Shown here: piece by piece, positions 1 through 8,530 of the stretch
Layout: each line of letters begins with the position of its first letter
Position numbering within the stretch: position 1 is the first letter of the stretch
NCBI GenBank assembly: GCA_002011125.2
Contig: MTMF02000009.1
Coordinates: 774,989-838,988 of the forward strand
DNA length: 64,000 nucleotides
Origin: Candidatus Hydrothermarchaeum profundi
GTDB lineage: Archaea > Hydrothermarchaeota > Hydrothermarchaeia > Hydrothermarchaeales > Hydrothermarchaeaceae
Direction of reading: 5' to 3'
The notes under the pieces: model-generated
Seen by the model: only the letters and a program-made list of their open reading frames with translations
Database searches by the model: none
Told to the model about the DNA's origin: nothing
Position numbers and translations under genes: made by a program

Positions 1-420
1 GAGTTTAATCTCAGAGGACTAAACGGTATAGATTTTATTTGTGGTGATGAAGTTTACTTGCTAGAAGTGAACCCTCGGATAACCGGTGCTATGGAGGTTA
101 TGGAGAAGGCGTATAACATCAACCTCCTAGACCTACATATTAAGGCATGCCTCGGAGAGCTAGCAGTAGGCGATATCGGTAGCATGGGATATTATGGAAA
201 AAAAATTATATATGCACCGAGGGACTTGTTTTTTAATATAGAGGCAGTTGCTTTCATCAAAGACATTCCACATCAGGGCGAGTTTATACCTGAGGGTAGC
301 CCGGTATGCACAGTGATAGGTCACGGGAGCACTAGAGATGAATGCTATAAGGATCTCATAGCAAAGGAGAAGATGATACGTGAGAGTCTACGGGAGAGTT
401 ATCTCAAGAGGCAAGGCTGA
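1..420 (+). CDS. ATP-grasp domain protein (COG2232-like), 3' part only
   Basis: The window opens inside this gene; the frame is open from base 1 and ends with TGA at 418-420, giving about 139 C-terminal residues. The segment LLEVNPRITGAMEVMEKA resembles the end of the ATP-grasp fold, where the E and N of the EVNPR motif bind Mg-ATP. The match is to the archaeal ATP-grasp family annotated as predicted carboligase related to biotin carboxylase. The real substrate is unknown. Its last 41 bases overlap the next gene, so the two are probably co-translated. Family assignment is from motif memory only. Confidence 0.75.
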   Translation, partial: EFNLRGLNGIDFICGDEVYLLEVNPRITGAMEVMEKAYNINLLDLHIKACLGELAVGDIGSMGYYGKKIIYAPRDLFFNIEAVAFIKDIPHQGEFIPEGSPVCTVIGHGSTRDECYKDLIAKEKMIRESLRESYLKRQG

Positions 421-775
421 GGGAGAAGCTATACTAACAAGGGAGCCTATCACTTTTCTGGGAGGCGTAGATCCTGATACGGGTGTAGTTGTGGAAAAGG
501 GCCATGAGTTGGAAGATAGGAGTGTAAGCGGTAAGATACTTGTGTTTCCATGGGGCAAGGGGTCTACAGTTGGCTCCTATGTGTTATACAGGATGAAGAA
601 AAGTGGCACCGCTCCTTCTGGCATAATAAACCTGAAGGCTGAGGAGGTAGTGTCTGCTGGTGCGATAATATCCGGTATCCCCATGATGGATTCTTTGGAG
701 AAGGACCCTTTTGAGATACTTGCAGACGGTGTAAAGATCTTTATGAATGCGGACGAAGGATACTTGGAGGTGTAA
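380..775 (+). CDS. Phosphomevalonate dehydratase small subunit (AcnX swivel domain, DUF126)
   Basis: This 131-residue protein is the stand-alone swivelling domain of aconitase X (COG1786). In archaea the AcnX large and small subunits dehydrate (R)-5-phosphomevalonate to trans-anhydromevalonate 5-phosphate in the modified mevalonate pathway that feeds isoprenoid lipids. The family signature is visible as GGVDPDTG (about residues 28-35) and PWGKGSTVGSYVLY (about 57-70), with the conserved Ser62 of the GKGS loop. It starts at a GTG inside the upstream ATP-grasp gene. The large subunit is not in this window. Size and motifs are full length for the family. Confidence 0.9.
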   Translation: MRVYGRVISRGKAEGEAILTREPITFLGGVDPDTGVVVEKGHELEDRSVSGKILVFPWGKGSTVGSYVLYRMKKSGTAPSGIINLKAEEVVSAGAIISGIPMMDSLEKDPFEILADGVKIFMNADEGYLEV

Positions 776-777
776 GA

Positions 778-1890
778 GTGGGGCTCCGCGATTTATTTAA
801 AAAGGAGAAGCCGCGGCTCTTCCAATACGATGATATAGAGGCATTCAGGGAGAGAGTTGAAGAGGGATTTTTGATACTGGGAGCCGAATTCTCGGAGGAA
901 GCAATAACCTATATTGTAGAGCCAAGATATTCCCATGAAAGGTCCTTTGGCCTAGTCTGGAAAGAGTTGAGAAATACCGAGTTTGCTCCCTTCTATAGGA
1001 AATCAGAATCAGGGTATAGGCTCATAATTACCCAGCGTAGGAGAAGGAAAGTCAAGGTAAGTCCTCTTGGTCATATAGCGCTCCTCATACTTACCGCTGG
1101 GACAGTAACTTGGGCTGGCTACGAGTGGTGGACGGATCACAGGTTTGTGGATAGCGTATTCTTTGCAGTGGCTTTAATGAGCATATTAGGCATTCATGAG
1201 CTGGGACACGCGGTTACTGCTAGGAGCAGTGACATCGAGTCTACGTTGCCCTTCTTTATCCCTGCTCCACCTTACATATTCCCTTTAGGCACCTTTGGAG
1301 CTGTTATATTCATGAACTCCCCGGTTCAAAGCAGGAATTCTCTTCTAGATGTGGGTATAGCTGGGCCTCTGGTTGGGTTCTTGCTTTCTATACCTGTGAC
1401 TCTTTTGGGGCTTACTATGTCTAATGTGACCGTGCTTGAAGAAGCCTTGAAGGAAGGTGGAGTTATATTCTCTCCTTCATTGATGTTTCAATTTCTTGCT
1501 AGGATTGTTTTCGGCAAATTACCTGAGACAGCGGCGATAAGCATTCATCCTCTCGCTATAGCTGGATGGGTGGGAATGTTTGTGACTTCCCTGAACCTCC
1601 TGCCTATGGGTCAGCTTGACGGCGGTCACATTATTCGAGGGCTATTCCCGAATCATTATAGGAAGATTTATAGATTCACTGCCCTTGTACTGGTATTTAT
1701 AGGATTGTTCTGGCCGGGCTGGATTTTTTGGGCTCTTTTAGTTTATTTCATGACGAGGCTTGAGCATCCTGGCCCTTTGAATGATGTCACAGAGCTAGGT
1801 ACCCGGGGGAAAGTGCTTGGGATATTAGCGGGGATCATACTTATACTGTGCTTCACTCCAGTGCCTATCATAACTGTATCGCCATCGTAG
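778..1890 (+). CDS. Site-2 protease family intramembrane metalloprotease (M50)
   Basis: A 370-residue multi-pass membrane protein carrying both zinc-site motifs of S2P proteases: HELGH at residues 140-144 within a hydrophobic segment, and LLPMGQLDGGH near residues 272-282, which supplies the third ligand Asp. Residues 1-90 are a soluble, charged N-terminal region; the last 90 residues are again membrane-spanning. The family cleaves transmembrane segments of substrate proteins, but no substrate can be inferred here. It starts at a GTG two bases after the AcnX stop, so it is probably in the same transcript. Confidence 0.9.
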   Translation: MGLRDLFKKEKPRLFQYDDIEAFRERVEEGFLILGAEFSEEAITYIVEPRYSHERSFGLVWKELRNTEFAPFYRKSESGYRLIITQRRRRKVKVSPLGHIALLILTAGTVTWAGYEWWTDHRFVDSVFFAVALMSILGIHELGHAVTARSSDIESTLPFFIPAPPYIFPLGTFGAVIFMNSPVQSRNSLLDVGIAGPLVGFLLSIPVTLLGLTMSNVTVLEEALKEGGVIFSPSLMFQFLARIVFGKLPETAAISIHPLAIAGWVGMFVTSLNLLPMGQLDGGHIIRGLFPNHYRKIYRFTALVLVFIGLFWPGWIFWALLVYFMTRLEHPGPLNDVTELGTRGKVLGILAGIILILCFTPVPIITVSPS

Positions 1891-1927
1891 CCTTAATATA
1901 TAAGGAGTTCTAAAAATTTTCTTTGAG

Positions 1928-2212
1928 ATGAAGACTTCAATAGGATATATAGACCGGCGTGACCTGACGCCTGAGGAGACTGACATCTGTGCTGATTGCA
2001 GGTCTAAGGGCTTGAATATATGCGAAATCGACGAGATATGCCAGGCCAGGCTTGCGGCGGCCCTTGGTAATATGAGAGATATTGATTCGTCAATAGATTT
2101 TGCCAGAAAAAAGGGACTCATAAAGGTCCGAGAGATTGATGTCGGGGGAGAGAAAAGGCGGTTTATAAAGATTACGGAGGAGGGAGAGGTTCTCTTCGCC
2201 CTTATGAAGTAA
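1928..2212 (+). CDS. Small winged-helix-like protein with N-terminal cysteine cluster
   Basis: A 94-residue protein of unrecognised family. Four cysteines (C21, C24, C32, C38) with spacing CxxC-x7-C-x5-C suggest a metal or FeS site in the N-terminal half. The C-terminal half (KKGLIKVREIDVGGEKRRFIKITEEG) has the strand-turn-strand wing and ITEEGE ending typical of archaeal winged-helix regulators. A TATA-like TTAATATATAAGG at 1893-1905 lies about 25 bases upstream of the ATG, so the transcript is probably leaderless and independent of the S2P gene. Function unknown; a DNA-binding or redox-sensing role is inference. Confidence 0.7.
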   Translation: MKTSIGYIDRRDLTPEETDICADCRSKGLNICEIDEICQARLAAALGNMRDIDSSIDFARKKGLIKVREIDVGGEKRRFIKITEEGEVLFALMK

Positions 2213-2238
2213 CGCAGGGTTATTGGGCGTGGCAATGT

Positions 2239-3087
2239 ATGAAGGCGGGTCCTGAGTGTCTCCAGTGTTTAAAGGAGCAGGCTAAGCGCTCTCTGAGTTT
2301 TTCTGGTGTAAACGGCGAGATCCTGGAGAGCATGATACGTTTCGTAGATGAAATCTTCGGTGAGGATAAGATACCTGCCAACCTCGGAACTATTCTTCAC
2401 CGAAGGATAATGGAGATAATCGGAGGCGATCCTTATAAGGAGAAAAAGAGAACCTCCAATAGAGAAGCTTTGAAGCTAGAGGGATATGCGAGAGAACTTA
2501 TAAGGAGGGCTGAAAACCCTCTCTTACAGTCCTTTAAGGTAGCGTTGGCGGGGAACCTCCTGGACTTCAGCATATCAGATGTCAGGGTTAACGTTGAAGA
2601 GCTTAAGAAAGCCTTAAACGATGGCTTCGAGGTTGATGATAGTGGAGAGCTATTAAAATTCTTGGAGAATGCTAGCACCGTGTTGTACCTCTGTGATAAC
2701 GCAGGTGAGATAGCCTTCGATAAGCTATGTATACTTGAGTTGCAGACGATGGGCCTAGAAGTAACAGCAGCTGTGAAGTCCGGTCCGATACTAAACGATG
2801 CTACTATGGAAGACGCTTTGGCAGTGGGATTACCAGAGGTTTGCGAGGTTATAACGATTGGCTCTAACTGTGTAGGAGTTAACCTTGAAGAAGCCTCAAA
2901 GGAGTTTATACAGAGGTTTAAATCATTTGACCTAATCATTGCAAAAGGCCAGGGTAACTATGAGACCTTGGGTGATGTAAATAAGGATATCCTATTCCTT
3001 TTGAAAGCAAAATGCCTGCCGGTAGCAAGAGCCCTTGGGGTGGGTTTAAAGGGTAGTGTCCTGTTTTTTAATCGAGCTTGTTTATAA
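2239..3087 (+). CDS. DUF89 / ARMT1-like damage-control phosphatase family protein
   Basis: A 282-residue member of the DUF89 family (COG1578). It begins MKAGPECLQCLKEQ, the CxxC N-terminal motif (C7, C10) of the archaeal/bacterial subgroup, and carries the metal-site segment YLCDNAGEIAFDKL (about residues 149-162) plus AKGQGNYETL near residue 235. Family members are metal-dependent phosphatases proposed to remove damaged or excess phosphometabolites; the substrate here is unknown. It overlaps the convergent DUF1015 gene by 20 bases at the 3' end. Confidence 0.88.
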   Translation: MKAGPECLQCLKEQAKRSLSFSGVNGEILESMIRFVDEIFGEDKIPANLGTILHRRIMEIIGGDPYKEKKRTSNREALKLEGYARELIRRAENPLLQSFKVALAGNLLDFSISDVRVNVEELKKALNDGFEVDDSGELLKFLENASTVLYLCDNAGEIAFDKLCILELQTMGLEVTAAVKSGPILNDATMEDALAVGLPEVCEVITIGSNCVGVNLEEASKEFIQRFKSFDLIIAKGQGNYETLGDVNKDILFLLKAKCLPVARALGVGLKGSVLFFNRACL

Positions 3088-4303
3088 CCAGTCCGGTGAG
3101 GGGCTTGGGATAGAAATAGGTTGCTTTTCCAGGCATCCTCTCGCCGTTTAGAGCCACATCTCTAACCTCTTCCACTCTAGTTGGGTTTACAAAAAAGACC
3201 ATCTTATATTCTCCTCTGTCGACAGCTCTTATCGCCTTCTCCGCGTCAATCTCGTAGTTTATATGTCCCTCGTCGTTTAATCCAAGCACGTTTTCAATAA
3301 CCAAGTAACGGAGTATTGTAACAGCGAGGTTCTTCCATGCCTTGGATTTAGTGTTTCCGAATATCTCGTTCATCAGATTTTTTTGGAGCTTCAAATAATA
3401 ATAGCTTCCATTATAAAGCCCATAGGAGTGGCGGTTTCTCCTCATTTCCTCGAACATCTCCTGCTTACTCGCTCTTGTTATGCTGAAGTTTTCTTCAAGC
3501 TGTCTGAGAAATCTATTAAAATCGAGCTCCTCTAGGTCAGCTATCAAGCGATGGGCAGGCAGTATCGTTACTCCTCCGCAGTCCATATTTGCCATGTACA
3601 TCAGGGTGTAATCGTAGTTCAGTCCCTTTTTCCTCATCTCATCCCTAAATATCAGGGCGGTAGTGTACCTGTGGTGTCCATCAGCAATGAACAGCTGCTT
3701 TTCCTTCATAATGGACTTGACCTTCTCTATGGTGCTTTTATCGCTTATTTTCCAGAGCCTATGTCGTACTCCGTCAACGCTGATATCGATGAGTGGTTCT
3801 TCAAAGCTCTTTTCAAGTAAGTCTTCGATTCTTTTCTCTGGGTCGGAATAGAGAGTATATATTTGGCTGAAGTTGGCTCTACATGCCTTCAAGAGTTCAA
3901 ATCTATCCTCTATTGCCCTGCGCAGTGTCTCTTCATGGGGGAGTATCACTTTTTTCTCGAATTCCTCCAGCCTGCAGAGAGCTATGAATCCCTTCAAAAC
4001 TTTCCGCTTGCCATCATGAAGATAGTCCATGTAGTATGCATAGATAGAAGGCTCCTCGTCTCTGACTAGGGTCCCGTCTTTAAGCCAACTCTCCAAGTAC
4101 TCTCTCGCCCGTATATACTTATTATTAGATTCGTTGTCTCCCTCTTCATCCTTCCCCAATATAAGACGGATCACATTTTTTTCATGCCGGCTATAATACT
4201 CGTCACGCTCTTCTGGAGAGATAACATCGTAAGGGGGGGAAACTACCTTCTCGATTTCATCGAGAGCATAGCGTATACCCTTAAAGGGAAGGATGTCAAC
4301 CAT
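3068..4303 (-). CDS. DUF1015 family protein (COG4198)
   Basis: About 411 residues, start chosen at the ATG at 4303 (MVDILPFKGIRY) rather than the TTG two codons upstream, because family members begin with this segment. Visible family motifs are VVSPPYDVISPEERDEYYSRH near the N terminus and FIADGHHRYTTAL in the middle, the latter probably forming the active or binding site. The family is widespread in archaea and anaerobic bacteria and remains without an agreed biochemical role. It is convergent with and overlaps the DUF89 gene. Confidence 0.88.
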   Translation of the reverse strand: MVDILPFKGIRYALDEIEKVVSPPYDVISPEERDEYYSRHEKNVIRLILGKDEEGDNESNNKYIRAREYLESWLKDGTLVRDEEPSIYAYYMDYLHDGKRKVLKGFIALCRLEEFEKKVILPHEETLRRAIEDRFELLKACRANFSQIYTLYSDPEKRIEDLLEKSFEEPLIDISVDGVRHRLWKISDKSTIEKVKSIMKEKQLFIADGHHRYTTALIFRDEMRKKGLNYDYTLMYMANMDCGGVTILPAHRLIADLEELDFNRFLRQLEENFSITRASKQEMFEEMRRNRHSYGLYNGSYYYLKLQKNLMNEIFGNTKSKAWKNLAVTILRYLVIENVLGLNDEGHINYEIDAEKAIRAVDRGEYKMVFFVNPTRVEEVRDVALNGERMPGKATYFYPKPLTGLVINKLD

Positions 4304-4356
4304 GAACAACCCATGAAGAAAAATGAAATATAATACTTTCTATATGTCACCTTTTC

Positions 4357-4437
4357 TTATCTACGTCTATCTAGCTCTTCCTCTCTAGCTATAATAGCGA
4401 TTTCTTTTGGAACCCGTGTTGTTATAGTGACTCCCAT
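4357..4437 (-). pseudogene. Truncated ribbon-helix-helix (VapB-like) antitoxin remnant
   Basis: A 26-codon frame starting MGVTITTRVPKEIA and stopping at 4357 matches the N-terminal strand and first helix of archaeal VapB/RHH antitoxins (typical pattern TRVPKEIAxxIExxAxEEGLDKS), then ends about 40-50 residues early. No toxin gene follows. It is preceded by an inverted repeat of the kind such antitoxins bind. I read it as the residue of a lost toxin-antitoxin pair. It is too short for strong proof. Confidence 0.45.
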
Positions 4438-4452
4438 TTTTATTCCATCTTT

Positions 4453-4479
4453 GTATTAAAATTGTAATGCATTTAATAC
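4453..4479. promoter_or_regulatory. Inverted repeat upstream of the antitoxin remnant
   Basis: Perfect 8-base arms GTATTAAA (4453-4460) and TTTAATAC (4472-4479) separated by 11 bases, lying 16 bases before the remnant antitoxin's start on the minus strand. It fits an autoregulatory operator overlapping the promoter. Binding is inference. Confidence 0.4.
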
Positions 4480-4515
4480 AAAAAGTTACTACTCTATCGT
4501 AGAGAAAATATTTTC

Positions 4516-4857
4516 TTATTTAAGAACCCAGATCAACTTTTTTCCAGCATGGTACATTGCTTTAAGACCATATTCCTTTGCAAGAGATAGGCCTGCTATA
4601 GTAAAGAGTTTTGTGAGAGGGGTGAGGTCTATTATAATATCGTAGCTTCTCAGATTTGCTTCTATTGCTTTCTTTAACGCCTCTCTTACTTTGTCCATCT
4701 CATGTTGATATACTTCGAACTCAAAAGTAATCTCTTCATCTCCGTAAGTATAGCCGGCGTCTCTTATCTTCTCTTGGGCAAGAGGTGTCGTAAAAGCAAT
4801 ATGTTTCTTGATCTTTATATTTTCTTTTTCAAGGAAGCCCAGAGCATCCTCAAGCAT
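4516..4857 (-). CDS. CARF-like (CRISPR-associated Rossmann fold) protein, probably 5'-truncated
   Basis: A 113-residue protein whose end (YDIIIDLTPLTKLFTIAGLSL then KAMYHAGKKLIWVLK) resembles the D-[LV]-T-x-x-[TL]-K segment and final strand of CARF domains, the cyclic-oligoadenylate sensors of type III CRISPR systems. There is no visible effector domain (HEPN, PD-ExK or RelE-like). The same frame stays open and protein-like upstream to about 4950 (FEIKAPILLISGYTYDP, which looks like the first Rossmann strand), but it contains no ATG, GTG or TTG before the stop at 5038-5040. The 5' end therefore appears lost. It lies directly upstream of cas10, divergently oriented. CARF assignment is by pattern only. 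Confidence 0.5.
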   Translation of the reverse strand: MLEDALGFLEKENIKIKKHIAFTTPLAQEKIRDAGYTYGDEEITFEFEVYQHEMDKVREALKKAIEANLRSYDIIIDLTPLTKLFTIAGLSLAKEYGLKAMYHAGKKLIWVLK

Positions 4858-5073
4858 CTCAAGAGTCGTAGAGTCTGGCTTATTCGGGTCGTAAGTGTAT
4901 CCTGATATCAGTAAAATAGGAGCCTTAATCTCAAACTCACGCCTGAAATATTGGATTTTTTGGGGGGTGACGCTATTAGAGATCTCTTTTCCTTTTTTAT
5001 CTTTTAATGAAAATAGAAAAAATATAAATAAAAGTTTTTAAAATATAAACTTGGAGGCAGTTAGTGGGATTAA

Positions 5074-5089
5074 AGGAGGTTTACTCATG
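5074..5089 (+). promoter_or_regulatory. Strong ribosome binding site placed on an ATG out of frame with cas10
   Basis: AGGAGG (5074-5079) followed after 7 bases by ATG (5087-5089) is an ideal translation start, but this frame encodes only MLFCILGEVVW before TGA. The cas10 frame is shifted by one base. A single-base loss in the G-run at 5105-5108 would join the two frames. The alternative is a genuine 11-codon leader peptide. Confidence 0.5.
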
Positions 5090-5094
5090 CTCTT

Positions 5095-6864
5095 TTGCAT
5101 ACTTGGGGAAGTTGTCTGGTGAGTGAGATGAATGAATTAATACCTGAGCTTCATGACATTGGAAAATTACAGAAGAAATATAAACATAATTTTGAAGATG
5201 CTGGATATACATTTGAATCTAAAACTTGGAGAGGGATTTTAGAACATCACTGTTCTCGTAATTTTGAAAAATATCCCTTAAGTTTAGATACTTTCAAATT
5301 AAAAATAGCAGACAAATTAGCATCTGCGGTATCGAGAGAGTATCGTGAAGATGGATGTCCTATTTATAATGTTTATAAGCTATGGAATCCAACGCGCGAG
5401 GAGATAACTATTCCGCCTCTTAGAACTGAGAAAGATATCAAGGAATTAATTGAATTTACTGTTAGCGTATCTACTTTTGAAGATTTTGTAATAAGATATG
5501 AAAAGCTGTTGAAATATCGGACAGAAGATGCGCATCCAAAGTCTAACTTAACTAGTCTGTATACTCATATGTTGCTTACTGGAAAATTATATAGAATATT
5601 GTCCGCGATAGATGAGTATACGGTCCACCAAGAAATTTTTCAAAATAAGGATGCTGTTTGTAGAGCGATTAATGAAAAAATGAACGAGTGGAAACTACGA
5701 GTTGTGCGATGTAAAATAAATTTTTCTCAGAGTCCGATACGTGCAAAAGATATGAATGTTTTTGTGGCATTAAACACTTCTAACGATGAAATTAAGCACA
5801 AATTTAAGGACAATATTTTATTTTCATTTTCAAATGAACTTTTTTTAATCACTGTTCCTAGAGAGGACATTGTTGGCAAAATCTCTGCTCTAATAAGTAA
5901 AAATGGTTTTTGGATAGAAGTATATGGAGAAGATGATATAAAATTGAGCACGATTGCAAATAGAGGTACTAATATATTTGAAAATTTAAGGAATCCAAAG
6001 GTCGTACATTACCAGCTTGAAAAAGAAATCGCGCCTCCAATATGTGAAATATGTCAAATGAGAAAAGCTACTCCTGAAACTAGGTGGGTGGATGAAGAAA
6101 GTGGCATTATCGAGGAATTATGTGAATATTGTTTTAAAATAAGGCAAATACCTGAAGTAAGACTTAAGAAACTTGTAAACTGGTCGAGCGAGGCTGAAAT
6201 TAAGGTTGTCTATCTTAAAATTTCACTTTCGACAGAACAACTTATGCATACTCTCAACCAACTTTATAGAAACTACACTGGAAGCAATGAACATGTTTCC
6301 TTGTCAATAATCTCAGAATTTCAATGGGATTATGAAGAATTTCTTAAGGAATTTGTAAGGAGAATAAGTATCGCGTTTAATGAAGAGGACATTCAATTAA
6401 TTTTAAATGATTTTTTAGGGATAAAAATAGAAAGAACCTCTGATATTAAAAAAATATTAGAGATATATAGCCAAATTTTTAAACAATACTTTCCTGAATT
6501 TATACAAAAATCTCCGATAAGACTTTCGATTAGTTGTTCGAGTGCCAAATTTCCATTTTTCTGGCACTGGAGGATTTTAAACGATACAAAGGACGAAATA
6601 AATGTAAGCATGATCGGAAAGGGTGAGATGCATCTTAAATTTTCTAAACTTGATGAGTTGCTTAGCATAGATTTACCAAATACCCGCATGTTACACAACT
6701 TAGATAGAATATCGCAGATTTCTAAGAAATTAGCATGGATAATGCTTAATGATAGAAGTGACCGGAGAATGTATAAAGAGTTTGAGGGGTTAAAAAGAGC
6801 GGTACTGGCGACAGGGATTAGCTATTCGAGCATATTAACCTATGCAAAGATTATGGGTGATTAG
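5095..6864 (+). CDS. cas10: Cas10-like large subunit with HD domain, lacking the GGDD cyclase motif
   Basis: 589 residues from a TTG at 5095 (an in-frame ATG at 5128 is an alternative; see the misplaced ribosome site). HDIGK at residues 20-24 is the metal-binding HD nuclease signature. A treble-clef zinc site follows in the middle, CEIC at about residues 317-320 paired with CEYC near 343-346, as in Cas10. The region after it aligns by eye with the second palm (SPIRLSISCSSAKFPFFWHW), but no GGDD or GGDE sequence occurs anywhere, so cyclic oligoadenylate synthesis is not expected. In type III complexes Cas10 organises the effector and cuts single-stranded DNA through HD. It is first in a tight operon with cas5, cas11 and cas7. 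The DNA is strikingly AT-rich (27% GC in the line starting 5761). Confidence 0.82.
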   Translation: MHTWGSCLVSEMNELIPELHDIGKLQKKYKHNFEDAGYTFESKTWRGILEHHCSRNFEKYPLSLDTFKLKIADKLASAVSREYREDGCPIYNVYKLWNPTREEITIPPLRTEKDIKELIEFTVSVSTFEDFVIRYEKLLKYRTEDAHPKSNLTSLYTHMLLTGKLYRILSAIDEYTVHQEIFQNKDAVCRAINEKMNEWKLRVVRCKINFSQSPIRAKDMNVFVALNTSNDEIKHKFKDNILFSFSNELFLITVPREDIVGKISALISKNGFWIEVYGEDDIKLSTIANRGTNIFENLRNPKVVHYQLEKEIAPPICEICQMRKATPETRWVDEESGIIEELCEYCFKIRQIPEVRLKKLVNWSSEAEIKVVYLKISLSTEQLMHTLNQLYRNYTGSNEHVSLSIISEFQWDYEEFLKEFVRRISIAFNEEDIQLILNDFLGIKIERTSDIKKILEIYSQIFKQYFPEFIQKSPIRLSISCSSAKFPFFWHWRILNDTKDEINVSMIGKGEMHLKFSKLDELLSIDLPNTRMLHNLDRISQISKKLAWIMLNDRSDRRMYKEFEGLKRAVLATGISYSSILTYAKIMGD

Positions 6865-7452
6865 ATGGAGTTTCTTGAATATAGGATAACTTCAGATATC
6901 CTTTGTATGGGGGAAAGAATAAAGAAAGGTACATTTAGGCCGTGTATTACTACAATTCCATATAGTCAAATTACTGGTGCTCTAAAAGCAATACTAGGTA
7001 GAGAAATTGCCGCTACTGGATGTTTAATTCGAGATGGGATACACAATAATGTAGAATATCTGATTTATTCGCCTAGAGATAGAAGTACTGAAACCAGCAA
7101 ATTGCCGCTAACGATACAAATTTTAACTAATGTTCTTGGAAGAGTCTTTATACCAAAGAATGATTCGAGTGAACTACCAGAACAGCTTTCAATAACTATG
7201 GGAGCACTTAAATCAAAAGGTATAGGAAGATGTAAATTAAAGAAGATTAGGAAAATTAAAAATCCTCGATTTAAGCGAGGAATGTTGAATACTCGTATTC
7301 CTCTCGATTTGAAAGAAAACTTTGGAATTAGAAATGTTATAAAACCACAGTATGGTTATTTATTTAGACCAACTTCTTCTACAAGCGGCGTTTATGTACT
7401 TTCTCTATTTGAAAACTCAGAAATTTACGGACCAGAATTTCTGATGAGGTGA
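6865..7452 (+). CDS. cas5: Cas5-like RAMP protein of the compact type III effector
   Basis: 195 residues, starting at the ATG immediately after the cas10 stop. The region GALKSKGIGRCKLKKI (about residues 112-127) is a glycine-rich loop of the RAMP fold, and the N-terminal MEFLEYRITSDILCM reads as the first RRM strand. Given its size, single copy and position between cas10 and cas11, it is best read as the Cas5 subunit that caps the crRNA 5' handle. It is much shorter than Csm4 or Cmr3. Sequence conservation is weak, so the call leans on context. Confidence 0.65.
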   Translation: MEFLEYRITSDILCMGERIKKGTFRPCITTIPYSQITGALKAILGREIAATGCLIRDGIHNNVEYLIYSPRDRSTETSKLPLTIQILTNVLGRVFIPKNDSSELPEQLSITMGALKSKGIGRCKLKKIRKIKNPRFKRGMLNTRIPLDLKENFGIRNVIKPQYGYLFRPTSSTSGVYVLSLFENSEIYGPEFLMR

Positions 7453-7456
7453 GTAA

Positions 7457-7744
7457 ATGGATGAAATTGAGCAACTTCTTGAGGAAATAAAAAATGATTC
7501 GAATTTTAAAAAAACGAGATTTACCGCAAATTTTGTAAATGATGTAGCCGATGTCTTTGAAAAATATGGATTTGGAACTACAAGGACGTTCCTAATGGAT
7601 AAAAAAAGTCGCAGAGATTTGCACTTGCAAGCAGTAGCAATATTATCAATTTTAGAAAAATTTGAGAAAATAGAGAAGATTAAATTAAACAGAAGTATTG
7701 GGCGGTACATAATAAAAACATTAAATACATTAAAGAGGGGTTAA
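7457..7744 (+). CDS. cas11: Cas11-like small subunit
   Basis: A 95-residue, lysine/glutamate-rich, entirely helical-looking protein (MDEIEQLLEEIKNDSNF to TLNTLKRG), 4 bases after cas5 and one base before cas7. Its length, helicity and location between Cas5 and Cas7 match the small subunit that lines the inner belly of type I and III effectors and touches the target strand. No motif is diagnostic, so the assignment is by context. Confidence 0.6.
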   Translation: MDEIEQLLEEIKNDSNFKKTRFTANFVNDVADVFEKYGFGTTRTFLMDKKSRRDLHLQAVAILSILEKFEKIEKIKLNRSIGRYIIKTLNTLKRG

Positions 7745-7745
7745 A

Positions 7746-8522
7746 ATGAAAGTAGAGCAGAAATATAAAGTGATTTTAGTTACTGAGGAGCCTTTTAGAA
7801 TTGGCGGACCAAAAGATCCACTTTCAGGAGCGGATAATCCTGTAGCTATCGTAGGAAGCAAACTAGTAGTGCCCGGACCTTCCTTAAAAGGAGCATATCG
7901 AGCAGAAATAGAGAGATTTTTAATAGACAGATATTATGACAAAATAAATAAAAGGTGGGTTCAGGAAAAAGAAAGCTTAATGCCTTGTATACCTGCGACT
8001 AAACTATCAAAGGATGAGGAGAAGCTAGTGAAAAATAGATTATATAGAAGTGTTGCCTGTCATTACCCTTGTGATAAAAGACGAGATAAATGTGGAAATA
8101 CGGAGCATTCTATTTGTCCAGCTTGCTATTTATTAGGCTCCCAGGGATTGAATGGATTTCTTAGGGTACCCTTCTTGTTTTCAGAGGCTTCAGCTAGCGA
8201 GTTATACTCAGCGAGGATAGATCGAGCAGTTAGTACAGTTGCGCAAGGTACAAACAGACCTTATTCGCTAGTACCGGATGGAACTACATTTGAAGGGACA
8301 TTGACGGTTTTAATCAAAGATGATATCCTCGGTTGGGAGCTGGGAAAACCTAGGCCTCTTAGCGATATTTCAGGCAAAGACATATGGTTACCAAGTCAAG
8401 AGTGGACTCAGGAGAGGATACTAAGTGAAATGATAGTCCAAAGACTTCAGAACATTAAAATCCTTGGCGGATATAAATCAAAGGGTTGCGGTAAGGTTAA
8501 AATAACAATTAAAGAAGTATAG
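7746..8522 (+). CDS. cas7: Cas7-like (Csm3-type) backbone subunit
   Basis: 258 residues with the Csm3 pattern: RIGGPKDPLSGADNPV near residues 18-33, PGPSLKGAYRAEIE near 43-56, a cysteine group (C-H-Y-P-C, C-G-N, CPAC) and LLGSQGLNGFLRVPF, then a terminal glycine loop GGYKSKGCGKVKI. Asp30 in the ADNPV segment sits where Csm3 has its catalytic aspartate (the IDSPV region), so target-RNA cleavage at 6-base steps is plausible. The cysteines probably bind zinc. It is the only Cas7 paralogue in the locus, unlike III-A, III-B and III-D, which carry several. Confidence 0.85.
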   Translation: MKVEQKYKVILVTEEPFRIGGPKDPLSGADNPVAIVGSKLVVPGPSLKGAYRAEIERFLIDRYYDKINKRWVQEKESLMPCIPATKLSKDEEKLVKNRLYRSVACHYPCDKRRDKCGNTEHSICPACYLLGSQGLNGFLRVPFLFSEASASELYSARIDRAVSTVAQGTNRPYSLVPDGTTFEGTLTVLIKDDILGWELGKPRPLSDISGKDIWLPSQEWTQERILSEMIVQRLQNIKILGGYKSKGCGKVKITIKEV

Positions 8523-8530
8523 ATAAAAAA

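Noticed and set aside
5727-6698. Minus-strand frames within cas10
   Set aside because: AT-rich shadows without motifs; the plus strand carries HD and zinc-site motifs.
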